Of a DNA stretch of 64,000 nt, positions 39,027 through 48,886 are shown piece after piece; the first letter of the stretch is position 1; each line of letters starts with the position of its first letter. The translations under genes and the position numbers were made by a program. The notes under the pieces were generated by a model. It searched no databases, was not told where the DNA came from, and was given only the letters and a program-made list of their open reading frames with translations. This stretch comes from Gracilaria domingensis (Eukaryota; Rhodophyta; Florideophyceae; Gracilariales; Gracilariaceae): NCBI GenBank assembly GCA_022539475.1, contig VCMS01000407.1, positions 29,612 through 93,611 of the forward strand, written 5' to 3'.

Positions 39027-39929
39027 ATGAACTCCCAGTCCGACATGCCTCCGACTCCGCCTCCGAGTCCCAGATACTCTGACGTCCCTCAGGCCTCATC
39101 TCCCGCCCGAAGGACTCGGGCCGTTATTGTTGGAAGGGGGCGTATAGGTACCATGCTGGCGAACGAAGAAGATACGGTCATTTCCGCACACGAATTCTGC
39201 AGCATGGCTGCTACCTCTCATCTTTCTGATGTACCGATACTAGTTTGTGGAAGAACGAACACCCTGGAGACCGTAATTCAGGCTTGCCCTTATTCGCTCA
39301 GAGAGAATCTCGTTTTCTTCCAGAATGGAGACATCATACCATTGCTTTCGAAGCTCGGTGTGGACAAATGTTCAAAAGTTGTCCTATACGTTGGTGTCCC
39401 CTCAAGAAACGCAGCTCCGCAGGATGGTGTCACTCCTCAAAGTCCGGATGGTCTCACTGTCGCAACAGGAAAGTGGGCCTCCAACGTTGCAGACAGGTTT
39501 AGGTCTATGGGTCTCACTTGCGGGGTTGTCGACGAAGACACATTTCTCGTAAGCTATTATGAGAAGCTCGTGTGGCTATCAGCGTTCAACATCGTCGGGG
39601 CCTCAAGAGGTTTCATTCCTATGGACGTAGTCGCTACGGAGTGCAGTACGGTTGTGCTCACAATAATGAAAGAGCTGTTGAAGATAGTTTCGCTTAAGAC
39701 AGGTACTACTTTCCACCTGGAAGAGACCGTTGGGCGACTTCTTGCATATGGGAAAACTCTCGTTGGCTTCCCTACTTCTTTCTCCGACTTTCAGTTTAGG
39801 AACGCGTACTTCTACGACTTTTCCCGCCAAGAAAGAAACATTGTAGGCGGTGACCCCGCTCCTTTTCATACAAACTACGTCAACGTTGTTAAGGAAAAGT
39901 TATCCCCCTCCCCATTCCCCCAGCTTTGA
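39027..39929 (+). CDS. Ketopantoate-reductase-like oxidoreductase (copy 2, intact)
   Basis: 300 residues from the ATG at 39027. Pro/Ser-rich leader, Rossmann motif VGRGRIGTML near residues 34-43, QNGDIIPLL and VVLYVGVP in the first domain, and a helical C-terminal domain after EKLVWLSAFNIVG. This copy keeps the Trp codon that is TAG in copy 1. The substrate-binding residues of canonical ketopantoate reductase cannot be matched with confidence, so a different 2-oxo or hydroxy acid substrate is possible. Confidence 0.65.
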   Translation: MNSQSDMPPTPPPSPRYSDVPQASSPARRTRAVIVGRGRIGTMLANEEDTVISAHEFCSMAATSHLSDVPILVCGRTNTLETVIQACPYSLRENLVFFQNGDIIPLLSKLGVDKCSKVVLYVGVPSRNAAPQDGVTPQSPDGLTVATGKWASNVADRFRSMGLTCGVVDEDTFLVSYYEKLVWLSAFNIVGASRGFIPMDVVATECSTVVLTIMKELLKIVSLKTGTTFHLEETVGRLLAYGKTLVGFPTSFSDFQFRNAYFYDFSRQERNIVGGDPAPFHTNYVNVVKEKLSPSPFPQL

Positions 39930-40556
39930 GGTTAGAAAACATGACTTTTCGGTGTTGTAAACCTTTTAGAGATAGTTAAACATAAAAGTTACTTTATCGA
40001 AATGACCTGTTCCTATTACATTACTTATATTGTTCGTCCTTCTGTGGTTCAAATATGCCCCTTTAAATCCTACATCCCTTATCAGTAATACTTCGCTAAG
40101 ATTTTGCTAGATAGAAAATGGTCATTCCATATCATTAAAGTGCACGATACTAGTAACGAAACAAGTACAAAAATTGTGATATTTCTGAAGAACTAAGCGT
40201 TTGCATTACTTGGGGCACCCGTATAAAGTAAGGTAAACCTTTTATGGCTTTCAACCCATAATGGAGGTTGTTTTACTCTTCTTGATTTCTAAGCTCATGT
40301 TAAAGATATTTACAGTTTTCTTTACCCACTTGAACCCGTACATATAATTTATGACTAAATCATCCTTTCTTTACTTCAAATCGATGCAAAAACTTCTCCT
40401 CCTAGTAACGTTTTAAAACAGTACTACAATACCCGTATATGGTCGTTCTTAGACTCTTTGTATACTACGAAACACCTTGTGAACATCAATCACATCCTTC
40501 TCATTCGTATACCTACACCCATTTGCAAAACGAACCCTTTCGAAAGCTTTCAAAAC
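39930..40556. other. AT-rich intergenic spacer (copy 2)
   Basis: Counterpart of 12714-13339, near identical. It probably contains the promoter of the HAD gene starting at 40557, but no box matching the divergent promoter core was seen. Confidence 0.45.
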
Positions 40557-41429
40557 ATGTATAACTCGGAAGTTAGAGCCCAAGAAGTAACTCCTCAGCA
40601 GCTGGCTAACGAAATATTCGAAAATGGCTACGCCGTGATTAGTGATGTTGACGGTACTCTGAAAAGAGCTGGGGACAACATTCCTGCCGAAACAGTCAAA
40701 TGCATGAAGTACATCAACGCACGCGTTGGTTTCGGAATTGCTACTGGGCGAGATATAGAGGATGCCGAGAGTTTCATGGAGCACCTGGGTGGCTACACTT
40801 TTGGCATCTCTGGAAACCAAGGCGCACGGGTGAGATTATCCAATGGTACCGAAATTGATCAGGACCTTGACAGGGAAGGTTACGAAAGATGTGCAGCCGA
40901 ACTTGAGAGACTTGCACTCTCCTTAAATGAATCGCACGGACTTCACGAAGAGCGTCAACAAGCAGTGGTGAGCACTAGAAAAGACAGTGGACTCCCTAAC
41001 TTCACGTACAATGGACTGTCGAAGTGGAAAACAGAAGTTAACTCCGGTATTTCAAAAGTGTTGACATCCTTTCCGAACCTGGTTGCGTACCCTCAAGATG
41101 AAAACTGTGACATAGGGGACATTCGTTTCACGAAAAATAGTGGGGCGCTAGCCTTGGTTGAAAACGACCCCCAGTTCGACACACATTTAATCGTTGCTTT
41201 CGGGAATGCTTCCAATGATGGCCCTCTATATGAAATGGCAACCCTGGCAGTTCATGTGAAGGGAGAAGACCATCCAGCAGCGGTAACATATCTTGTTGAT
41301 GGCGTGGAGGACGTGCATGAGACCATCAGAAGGGTGGCAGAACTGTACGGGTACAGAAAATGCAAGTGTCAATGGTTTAGAAATGCTCTTGGAATTTGTT
41401 TCAAGTGCTACGATGCCTTTAATACTTAG
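40557..41429 (+). CDS. HAD phosphatase-like protein with intact DxD (copy 2)
   Basis: 290 residues from MYNSEV; an in-frame ATG at 40458 would add 33 residues. Motif I SDVDGTL has both Asp, motif II IATGRD, a GNQGARV loop, and motif IV FGNASNDGP (Asn in place of the first Asp of the common GDxxND). The C-terminus VHVKGEDHPAAVTYL resembles trehalose-phosphatase-type HADs. It is convergent with its catalytically altered paralogue, with 52 bp between the stops. Likely an active phosphatase of unknown substrate. Confidence 0.7.
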   Translation: MYNSEVRAQEVTPQQLANEIFENGYAVISDVDGTLKRAGDNIPAETVKCMKYINARVGFGIATGRDIEDAESFMEHLGGYTFGISGNQGARVRLSNGTEIDQDLDREGYERCAAELERLALSLNESHGLHEERQQAVVSTRKDSGLPNFTYNGLSKWKTEVNSGISKVLTSFPNLVAYPQDENCDIGDIRFTKNSGALALVENDPQFDTHLIVAFGNASNDGPLYEMATLAVHVKGEDHPAAVTYLVDGVEDVHETIRRVAELYGYRKCKCQWFRNALGICFKCYDAFNT

Positions 41430-41481
41430 CTATGATATGAGATCTCAGTAATAAAAGTGTCGTATATATCTCAATACCCTT

Positions 41482-42342
41482 TTATGAATCATGGTGGTTT
41501 TTATCCTGCTGCTTTTCCTCGTAGCCGTACAACAGAGCCACCAACATAATTGTCGAATGTACATCCTCCACGCTTTCGAACAGGTTGTGTACTCCACGCG
41601 GGATACAATCTTCTTTGACGTGAACGCCGTACACGCCTACCTCGTGCAAAGGCCCGTCGCTCAAAGCACTTCCGAACGTCACGACGTCATCCGTATCAAT
41701 AAATCTCGGTTCATTATCCACAAGATTTTCTCCTCCGCTTCCTTTTGTGTATCGCTTGTCCACAATTTCGCAACTTTTATCGCCGGGATAGATAACAAAC
41801 GCATCCATCTTCTGCAACAGGTCCCCAATAGCAGAATCCACTTCTTCTTTCCACTGCCACAGTTTGTTGTACACGAAATTGGGAAGGCCACTATCACTTC
41901 TGGTCTCCACGAACCCCTTGTCATCATCATTTACAATACCATGCCTCCTATTCAAATCCCTTGCCAGGAACAGTAGTCCGTCAACAGTGTGGTCAAGGGT
42001 GTGATCATTGAATGCACCCTTAATTTCCCTCTCGTCAGAGAAAAGCATGAAAGCTCCATGATTCGCCGAGACACCAAACTTATAGTCTCCGAGTCCTTCC
42101 ATTTTCCCCTCCACGTCGCCCACATCACCCCCTGTGACAAGTCCGAAACCAACACGTTCGTCAATGAACTTCATACACTTCACAACTTCTTCTGGAATTG
42201 ACTCTCCTTCTCTTCTCAACGTTCCATCAACGGAACTTAGTATACCGTAACCATTGGCATATATGAACTTAGACAAGGTATTTGGTGAAATTTCCGCCAA
42301 GTCTCTCTGTTCCTCTGCCATTTTTCCTGATACAGTCACCAT
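41482..42342 (-). CDS. HAD pseudo-phosphatase, nucleophile Asp replaced by Ser (copy 2)
   Basis: 286 residues, clean frame. Motif I reads SSVDGTL, so the nucleophile is Ser; motif II VTGGD; motif IV FGSALSDGP. It otherwise aligns along its whole length with the neighbouring HAD-like protein (for example SGLPNFVYNKL against SGLPNFTYNGL). Loss of the nucleophile in both copies of the segment argues against a sequencing error. It may serve as a regulatory or binding partner of the active paralogue. Confidence 0.7.
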   Translation of the reverse strand: MVTVSGKMAEEQRDLAEISPNTLSKFIYANGYGILSSVDGTLRREGESIPEEVVKCMKFIDERVGFGLVTGGDVGDVEGKMEGLGDYKFGVSANHGAFMLFSDEREIKGAFNDHTLDHTVDGLLFLARDLNRRHGIVNDDDKGFVETRSDSGLPNFVYNKLWQWKEEVDSAIGDLLQKMDAFVIYPGDKSCEIVDKRYTKGSGGENLVDNEPRFIDTDDVVTFGSALSDGPLHEVGVYGVHVKEDCIPRGVHNLFESVEDVHSTIMLVALLYGYEEKQQDKNHHDS

Positions 42343-42642
42343 ACTGCCACAAGTACCGCATAGACAGGAACTGCATATACTTCTCTTAAAAGCAACCTTA
42401 AGTGCAGTTTCAGAAGTGTTAGGACGCTACATGTTCAATTGCGAATTGAATGGTGCCACCAATGATGTTAACGATACCGAGCATTTGGCATGTTCCAATT
42501 AGACGCAACTGGACCAAAGACGTTTGACATTTGTTCAATTACCAGCCTGCCGCACCTTTTCTATGTTCATATGTATAGCCTTGTAATAGTATACTACTCT
42601 TAATACTCGCAAGACACACATAATTTACTAATCATCTCATTC

Positions 42643-45600
42643 TCATCCACTTCGAGGCGCTCGCAGCCTCATTATTGGCAAATCGTCATCACTACTACTC
42701 TCGAGCACTTCGGTTCTACCGGCGTCCGCTTCCACACCAATCTCCACGACCACTTGGTCTTCGTCCATGTCAACCGCCCCACCCTCCTTATCGGACAACA
42801 GTTCATCCTCCGCCTCCTCCTCCTCGTCACCATTGACAAACGTGGGTCGGAAATCCCGCACCCGATGAACAGCATCAGGTAGTGCGTAGCCCTCTGGTAC
42901 CATGTACATGTGGTATCTAACCAGCAAATCCATAGACTCGGGCCTATCCACCTTGTCCTTCCCACTTGCTCCAGCATGTGTCACATCACCACGGCCCACG
43001 AATACAGAGTACGGTGGGATGATTATCTTCTTCGCTGGATACACCTCCGACATCACTCGCAACTGTTGGTTGTTCATCCCCACCAGTTGATGGCTTCCAG
43101 CGCTCACCCAGAGAGGAAAGCCCTCTTTCCCAGAGGCCATTACAAAGTATCCGGGGTTGCCAGTATTCATTGTTTCCTTCGTAACCAGACCACTGAAGTC
43201 GGTGTGCAGCGTCTGGCGCTTGCACTTTCTCGTCGTCCCAGAAATCGACCACCAGTTTTCGGAGTGTACATCTTCACAGCTTCCCTTTCATTGTCCCATA
43301 GTCCCAAAGCCGCAGCAATTGTACCCATTCGAACATCAAGTAAAGCACGCGACCTTGCAACCCACCTGAGCTCCTCATTATCCTCCGGCTTCTCCACCGT
43401 ACCCCAACGTGTCGACATCACTCTCCCCTCAAATGGTCCATCGCTACCGTCCTTCCATCCTTCATCATCGTTGATTATTTGAACAAAGGACTTCTGTTCC
43501 TCTCCTTTCCGTATATCCGGCATCGCTCCATACTCATTCTAGAAGAAGTCCACCAACTTCCCCGACACATCTCCGAACTCCCGAACTTCTTCCAATTCCT
43601 CCCATTTAGGGACACCATTATCCGTCGCAAAGCCATCAAGCACGCAATATCCATTCTGCCTTAGCTCAGCTTGCATTCGGGCGAAGAACATTTGCCCAAA
43701 TTCGTCATGCTCCTTCGCAGCAACCCACAGCACCTCTTCATCATCCATACCTGTCGGTCGAGTACGAGGATACTGCATACCAAATGTCTCCGCCCGTAGG
43801 CGATGTTCAGCCCTTGCAGCGTGCCAAAAGACAAGATGGTGTACATCTCTGAGATTCGAGACACTTAGCAGCTCCGACCTATGTCCCTTCGGCAAGTGAA
43901 TGACTCTGAGCCAGGGGTCCTTGTGCTCAATTACGTTCTTCCCTTGCCATTCCTGCGGTCTCAGCCTGGCATACCCGCACCATGATGGGTTCAGTGGGCC
44001 ATCATATGGGTCACCTCGAACAAGTCCGTGCTCCTCAGATTCCGGAAGAGCTGTAGGTAACTCGTCATCAAATGACCCCCCACCTGTCTCTTGCTGATCG
44101 TCTGGCGCAGCATCTTTCTCGACGGTGACAACCCGTGGAACTGTCACAGAAAGAAGCTCATCGTCATCCACAAATGCAGAACTGCCTGCGTTCTCTGCAT
44201 TCGCTCCCTCTCCCAATGCCACGAACTGAACCTTCATCGACCTTTCTCTCAGCACATGTTCATTTAGTTGAGACATCAGGTCATCCCGGTGTCATGCTGT
44301 TCAGAGTAGATCTCATCTGTTGTGTGAAAGTCTTTCTCCGTTTCTTCCTCGGCGGAGCCCGCTGTTCTTCTTCAGAGCTATCCAGAACTTCTATGGCACC
44401 TCGATTTCGGCCGTGTTCGATTTCCCTATAACTCACCTGCGCCCGTTCTCGTTCACTTCTTCGCGGCTCCCCTTCTTCACTGTCAGATGTTGCAGCAGCA
44501 GCAGCGGGAGTCCTCCTCTTTGTCACGGACTGCTTCACTGGTGCGGGGGGCGGAATTACTTTGAGCATCGTCCGCAATCGATTCTGAACGGAAGTCGTGG
44601 CAGTTCTAATGAGTTCGTCCTGCTCCGAACACGCGGCAAAAGTGTTGAAGNNNNNNNNNNNNNNNNNNNNNNNNNNNNNNNNNNNNNNNNNNNNNNNNNN
44701 NNNNNNNNNNNNNNNNNNNNNNNNNNNNNNNNNNNNNNNNNNNNNNNNNNNNNNNNNNNNNNNNNNNNNNNNNNNNNNNNNNNNNNNNNNNNNNNNNNNN
44801 NNNNNNNNNNNNNNNNNNNNNNNNNNNNNNNNNNNNNNNNNNNNNNNNNNNNNNNNNNNNNNNNNNNNNNNNNNNNNNNNNNNNNNNNNNNNNNNNNNNN
44901 NNNNNNNNNNNNNNNNNNNNNCACTGGTGCAGGGCGGAATTACCTTGAGCATCGTCCGCAATCGATTCTTGAACGGAAGTCGTGGCAGTCTAATTGGAGT
45001 TCGTCCTGCCTCGAACACCGGCAAAGTGTTGAAGTTCACAACTTGTCCCAAAAGGAACTGATACACAGCTGCGTTGTTGTCTGGGTCTTCAACGTCATCT
45101 TCATTCGATGGAGCAGAAAGACTGACTTCGCGTTTCAGGAACACTTCCATGGACTCTTCCTCGTTCAGTTCATTCCTCACTGCTCTAGCCGCGCGGAACA
45201 GAGACACTGCTCTATCATAAAAGAAACCTCGAACCTCCTCAAAGCTTTTCCATTGCTTTGTCTTCGTCGACTTGCCCTTCAATAGAAACATCTGAAGACA
45301 ATCAAGAATGAAGGAAAACTCCTCGGCATCCAAAACATATAGCGGAGTATGGACAGATGTGTGAGACCTATGTCACTCACAGTCTCACATATATCCTCGA
45401 AATGGGCCAGCATTCCCTCACGAGACATGAGTTGCAGGGCGACATTGGCATATCTCAGGTACTGACGCTCTTGCACAGTCCCAATCAGTTGGCTCTCCTT
45501 CAACACTTCTGTCACTTCTGCAGGATCCACGTCTGCCGGCGTCACCCCCTCAACATCTTCAATTAGAATGGCGACCACACTAACTATAGAGTGTATCTTG

Positions 45601-47105
45601 TCTGCAAACATCATCCTTCGCATGGTACTCGTCGACTCATTGAGGTACGAAGCAACACATAACAATTCCTTCATCCCAATGGGCCTCCCATCTCTTCGTA
45701 TCAGCAGATTGCAACGCCAAAACTTGGCTAATCGCTTCCACTTCGGTGCACCAGTCGCTGCCAAATATTGTATAGCTTTCAGACGATGCAAACCATCTAC
45801 AATGAAGCACTTCTTCGTTAGGCGTCCCTTGTCAGTATCCCTCTCTCCCGTAGTAGCATCTTGTAAGGCCACCACTGGAGAACCCATCGACTGCAATATC
45901 CCCCGCTCCTCCATACTCTTCACAAGGGCTTCAACGTGGCGTTTACTTACTCCACGGAGTAAATTGGGCGGAGTGTCCACCAGAGTGATGTCAACAGTAA
46001 CAACAACCATCCGTACTGATTGAGGTTCACCTTTGGTACCTTCTGACGAATTCGTCTGTACGTCTTGCTCCGAGTAGGTGTCCCTTGTGTTCCAGACCGC
46101 TCGCCAGAAACACTTGAACGTGCCATTCTTGCGGAAAGAAGCACAACGTCATCGTCCTGCTGCTCCGCAGTTTCTTGTCAGTTTGGGGTACAGTTATGGA
46201 CCACTCCTTTGCGCGGATTGCGCATCCGCGTCTGGAAGGTGACCTTTCATGATCTCATCTGGTCTCTCCTTCGTTGCACAGCCGTCCCTAAGCATGAACG
46301 GCTGCGCGGTTTTCGACGCATGAAGGTTCCCCCCTGTGTGGTCGGAGGCGGGATAGGCGCGAGATTGCGTCGCAAGGTAGTAAGACACCTCTTTCGGAAG
46401 CAACGGTGGGCTTCGTAACGCCGGGCGGTAGACTTGTTTGACCTGTGCCGCTTGCGCTCGCTGCGCGCGCCGGTGGCTCTCGTCCTCGCATGACCTAGTC
46501 GTGAATATGCGCGGACACTCGCCGTCTCGGAACGGTCGCTACTGATGCGCTGACGCTACTCGGCTGTCTGATGCCAACTTGGCGAATGGTGGCTCCGTCG
46601 CTCTTAGGATCCGTGAGTCATCACCTACAACTCATAAGCGTGCGGCCACCAGTTTCCTCTCTCGAGCGACCAGGAATTCGCTTCCGCACTGCACACGGTC
46701 GCTAGCTCATTTCTCACTCCCCCGGAGCGGGCCCGCTCCGAGATCCTGGGGTCATATCATTGGTGGCAGATCCAGGCCCCTCCGCCGGTTAAGGGTAGAA
46801 CGATCCTGAACGCGCTTTGGCGACTGATGGAGTTAAGGTATTATATCTCGCACTACCACCCACACAAGACCGTAGCTGTCCAATTTGCTTCCCGTGGCAA
46901 GCTACGCTCGGCGCTAGAACTTCCAATTCCATGGCCACCCAACAACGCTTCCCCGACTATCACCTTTCCTCATCCTTCAGATACACTCCATCGTTCAGTG
47001 ACGAAGACCACGCATTCCGACCTGCAATCGAGTGGGCTCCCGCCCGACGTGCAGAAGGAGCTCCTCCGCTTTGCGTCAGCTATTCGAACACGCAGTTGGC
47101 TTCAT
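42643..47105 (-). CDS. ParB-fold protein with C-terminal 2OG-Fe(II) dioxygenase-like domain (copy 2)
   Basis: Counterpart of 6761-10648. The ParB-fold part (45279-46010) and the C-terminal part (42643-43170, with VFVGRGDVTHAGA) are clear. Copy 2 fills the linker missing in copy 1: an acidic region and a long conserved block with PLNPSWCGYARLRPQEW, HLPKGHRSELLSVSNLRD and NGYCVLDGF (43539-44276). A TAG replaces the Glu codon after VDFF (about 43540), a real difference from copy 1. The first ~1 kb is riddled with indels. The ATG is placed at 47105 by comparison with copy 1. Confidence 0.6.
44537..45035. other. Assembly gap with duplicated flanks
   Basis: 271 N at 44651-44921. The ~114 bp before the gap (44537-44650) and after it (44922-45035) are the same stretch of the ParB gene with several small indels. 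Copy 1 has this stretch once, so no sequence need be missing; two overlapping contig ends were left unmerged. Confidence 0.85.
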
Positions 47106-48300
47106 GTTGAACCTAGCTCATTGCAGGTGAAAGGTGTATATCAACCATTACTCTGCTCGCTCTGGGACGATTACACCCAAACAACGGAGGCGAGCTTTAT
47201 AAGCACGGTTACTTGCTGCGAGCACCCTCCGTATTTCGGCCAGACTCTCCCCGCAGCATCTGCCCAGTCTCGCTCCGTCCTGTCCCGTAGTCGACTGCAC
47301 GACTGCGTTGACTTGTGACGGCATTCGAGTTGGAGGATGTATACGACCGCAATGATGGAATACGGTCACGTCGACCGCATCGCTCCGCGTTCTCTGACAT
47401 CCATGTCTTCTAACTGCCTCTGCGATAGTGCTCAAGAAGTACACTCAATTCAGCTCGCATGTAGCAGCCTACTCCGCCAGATTACACGGTGGACAAGCGA
47501 GCGCACGACGTACCTGCGGTGCGCCCGAGGTGTATTGCGATTCAGCTGTGCGGCGCTCGGCGGGCGTGTTTTTGGGAAGCTCACGGGGAAAGGACGCTCG
47601 GACCTGGGGTGCGATTTTATGGCCACTTCGGGCGGGGGGGGTGGTCGCGGGTCTTGTTGTCTCCTCTAGAGGATATAGGTGCGCCCTGAACGGATCCGTA
47701 CCGCGGACCCCCGAGCGGCGCGGCAATAAGGAGAATTCGCCGCACCATGTATTTAAATAGATCTGGCGCACGAAAACCGTGCTGCGCCGCCGGGCGGGCC
47801 GGGGGCTCCGGTCGTCGCTTGGGGTACGTTTAGCCCTAACTCACGACCGGACGCCCCTCCCGGGCTGCCGCGGTCATTAAAATCGCACATTGTTATTTTC
47901 GAAAAAATCGCCTTCACACACCGTGTACACACGACGCGAGCACCGCACGCCTGCGCCCAGCGCGCTCGCGTTGTGTTATGCTGCACCGCGGGGTGACCCC
48001 ACGTTCCCTATATCGACGAGCGACGCGCACTTCTCTCCTCCCGGCCAAGGAGACACGTCTGAGACCATCATTGTGGGCACCCTCAGCGGAGGACCTCCAC
48101 AAAACACTCCGCCCCCCGGCAGCTTTGCTACCCACCTGCGTTCACCTTAGTGCACCCATCCCGTTCATCTAAACACTCCAGACTCCCTAATTTCCGGGAT
48201 GCGTGCACTGAGGTGACATCCTCGTCTTCTCCCACCCTCCAGACACTTCCCTAATTTCCGGGTGATGCGTTCACTGAGGTGACGCAGTGGGTACAAGAAT
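46160..48300. other. Indel-rich, low-quality consensus or hyper-diverged stretch
   Basis: Against 5950-7560 of copy 1, this stretch shows frequent one- to several-base insertions and scrambled hairpin arms, while sequence on both sides matches closely. It covers the ParB N-terminal region and the inner half of the palindromic promoter, where hairpins would impair sequencing. The equivalents of two of the four 74-bp palindromes are only recognisable in pieces (about 47620-47740 and 47785-47880). Confidence 0.6.
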
Positions 48301-48358
48301 TGCCGGAGAGTGGTTTTGGGAGGTCTCCGGTAGGGTTGCCAAAAAATCGTCGAAAACG

Positions 48359-48431
48359 TGCCCGCGGGCGGGGGGGTCCGGTCGTGTTAGGGTAGGTACC
48401 CTAACACGACTGGACCCCCCGCCCGCGGGCA
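48359..48431. repeat. Palindrome, copy 2 (equivalent of palindrome 2)
   Basis: 73 bp; same arms as in copy 1, with one C fewer and one C/T change in the right arm. Confidence 0.88.
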
Positions 48432-48467
48432 CATTTTGGACGATTTTTTGAAAAATGTGCGATTTTA

Positions 48468-48540
48468 TGCCCGCGGGCGGGGGGTCCGGTCGTGTTAGGG
48501 TACCTACCCTAACACGACCGGACCCCCCCGCCCGCGGGCA
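48468..48540. repeat. Palindrome, copy 2 (equivalent of palindrome 1)
   Basis: 73 bp; same TGCCCGCGGGC ends and TTAGGGTA centre, with one G fewer in the left G-run. The linker to the preceding palindrome is the same AT-rich sequence as in copy 1. Confidence 0.88.
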
Positions 48541-48886
48541 CGTTCTGGTCACATTCCGGCGCCTTCCGGAGACCTCCCAAAACACTCCTCCCGCACTTCC
48601 GGCAGTGATTTCGCTGCACACGCCGTACACATATATCAAACTAGAGAAAACTAGCGCTTCACACCCACTTGATCCGCGACTTTTAGCACAATACGGGACC
48701 GTTGCAATAGCTCCGAATCGCGACGTGGCCGACACGCGACGCTATCGCTCCGACACGCGACGCTATCGCTCCGAGCGGACACGGACACGGACGAGACTGG
48801 CAGTGCGCTGGGAGGAGCTGCCGAAAGCGGGGTGCCCAGCGTAAGTCGCCATTTAAAGGCTCGCCTCCGTTGTTTGCGCTGAAGCG

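Larger units (their letters stand above)
47106..48886. promoter_or_regulatory. Mirror-symmetric divergent promoter region (copy 2)
   Basis: Counterpart of 5336-6760. The methyltransferase side (48300-48886) is well preserved, including the core with ATTTAAA near 48850, the two 21-bp direct repeats (about 48730-48775) and two hairpins. The ParB side is degraded or misassembled, but the core's CAACGGAGGCGAGC word is visible near 47190. Confidence 0.65.

Noticed and set aside
44320-45285. 321-codon plus-strand frame across the N gap
   Set aside because: It reads through N and is antisense to the ParB-dioxygenase gene.
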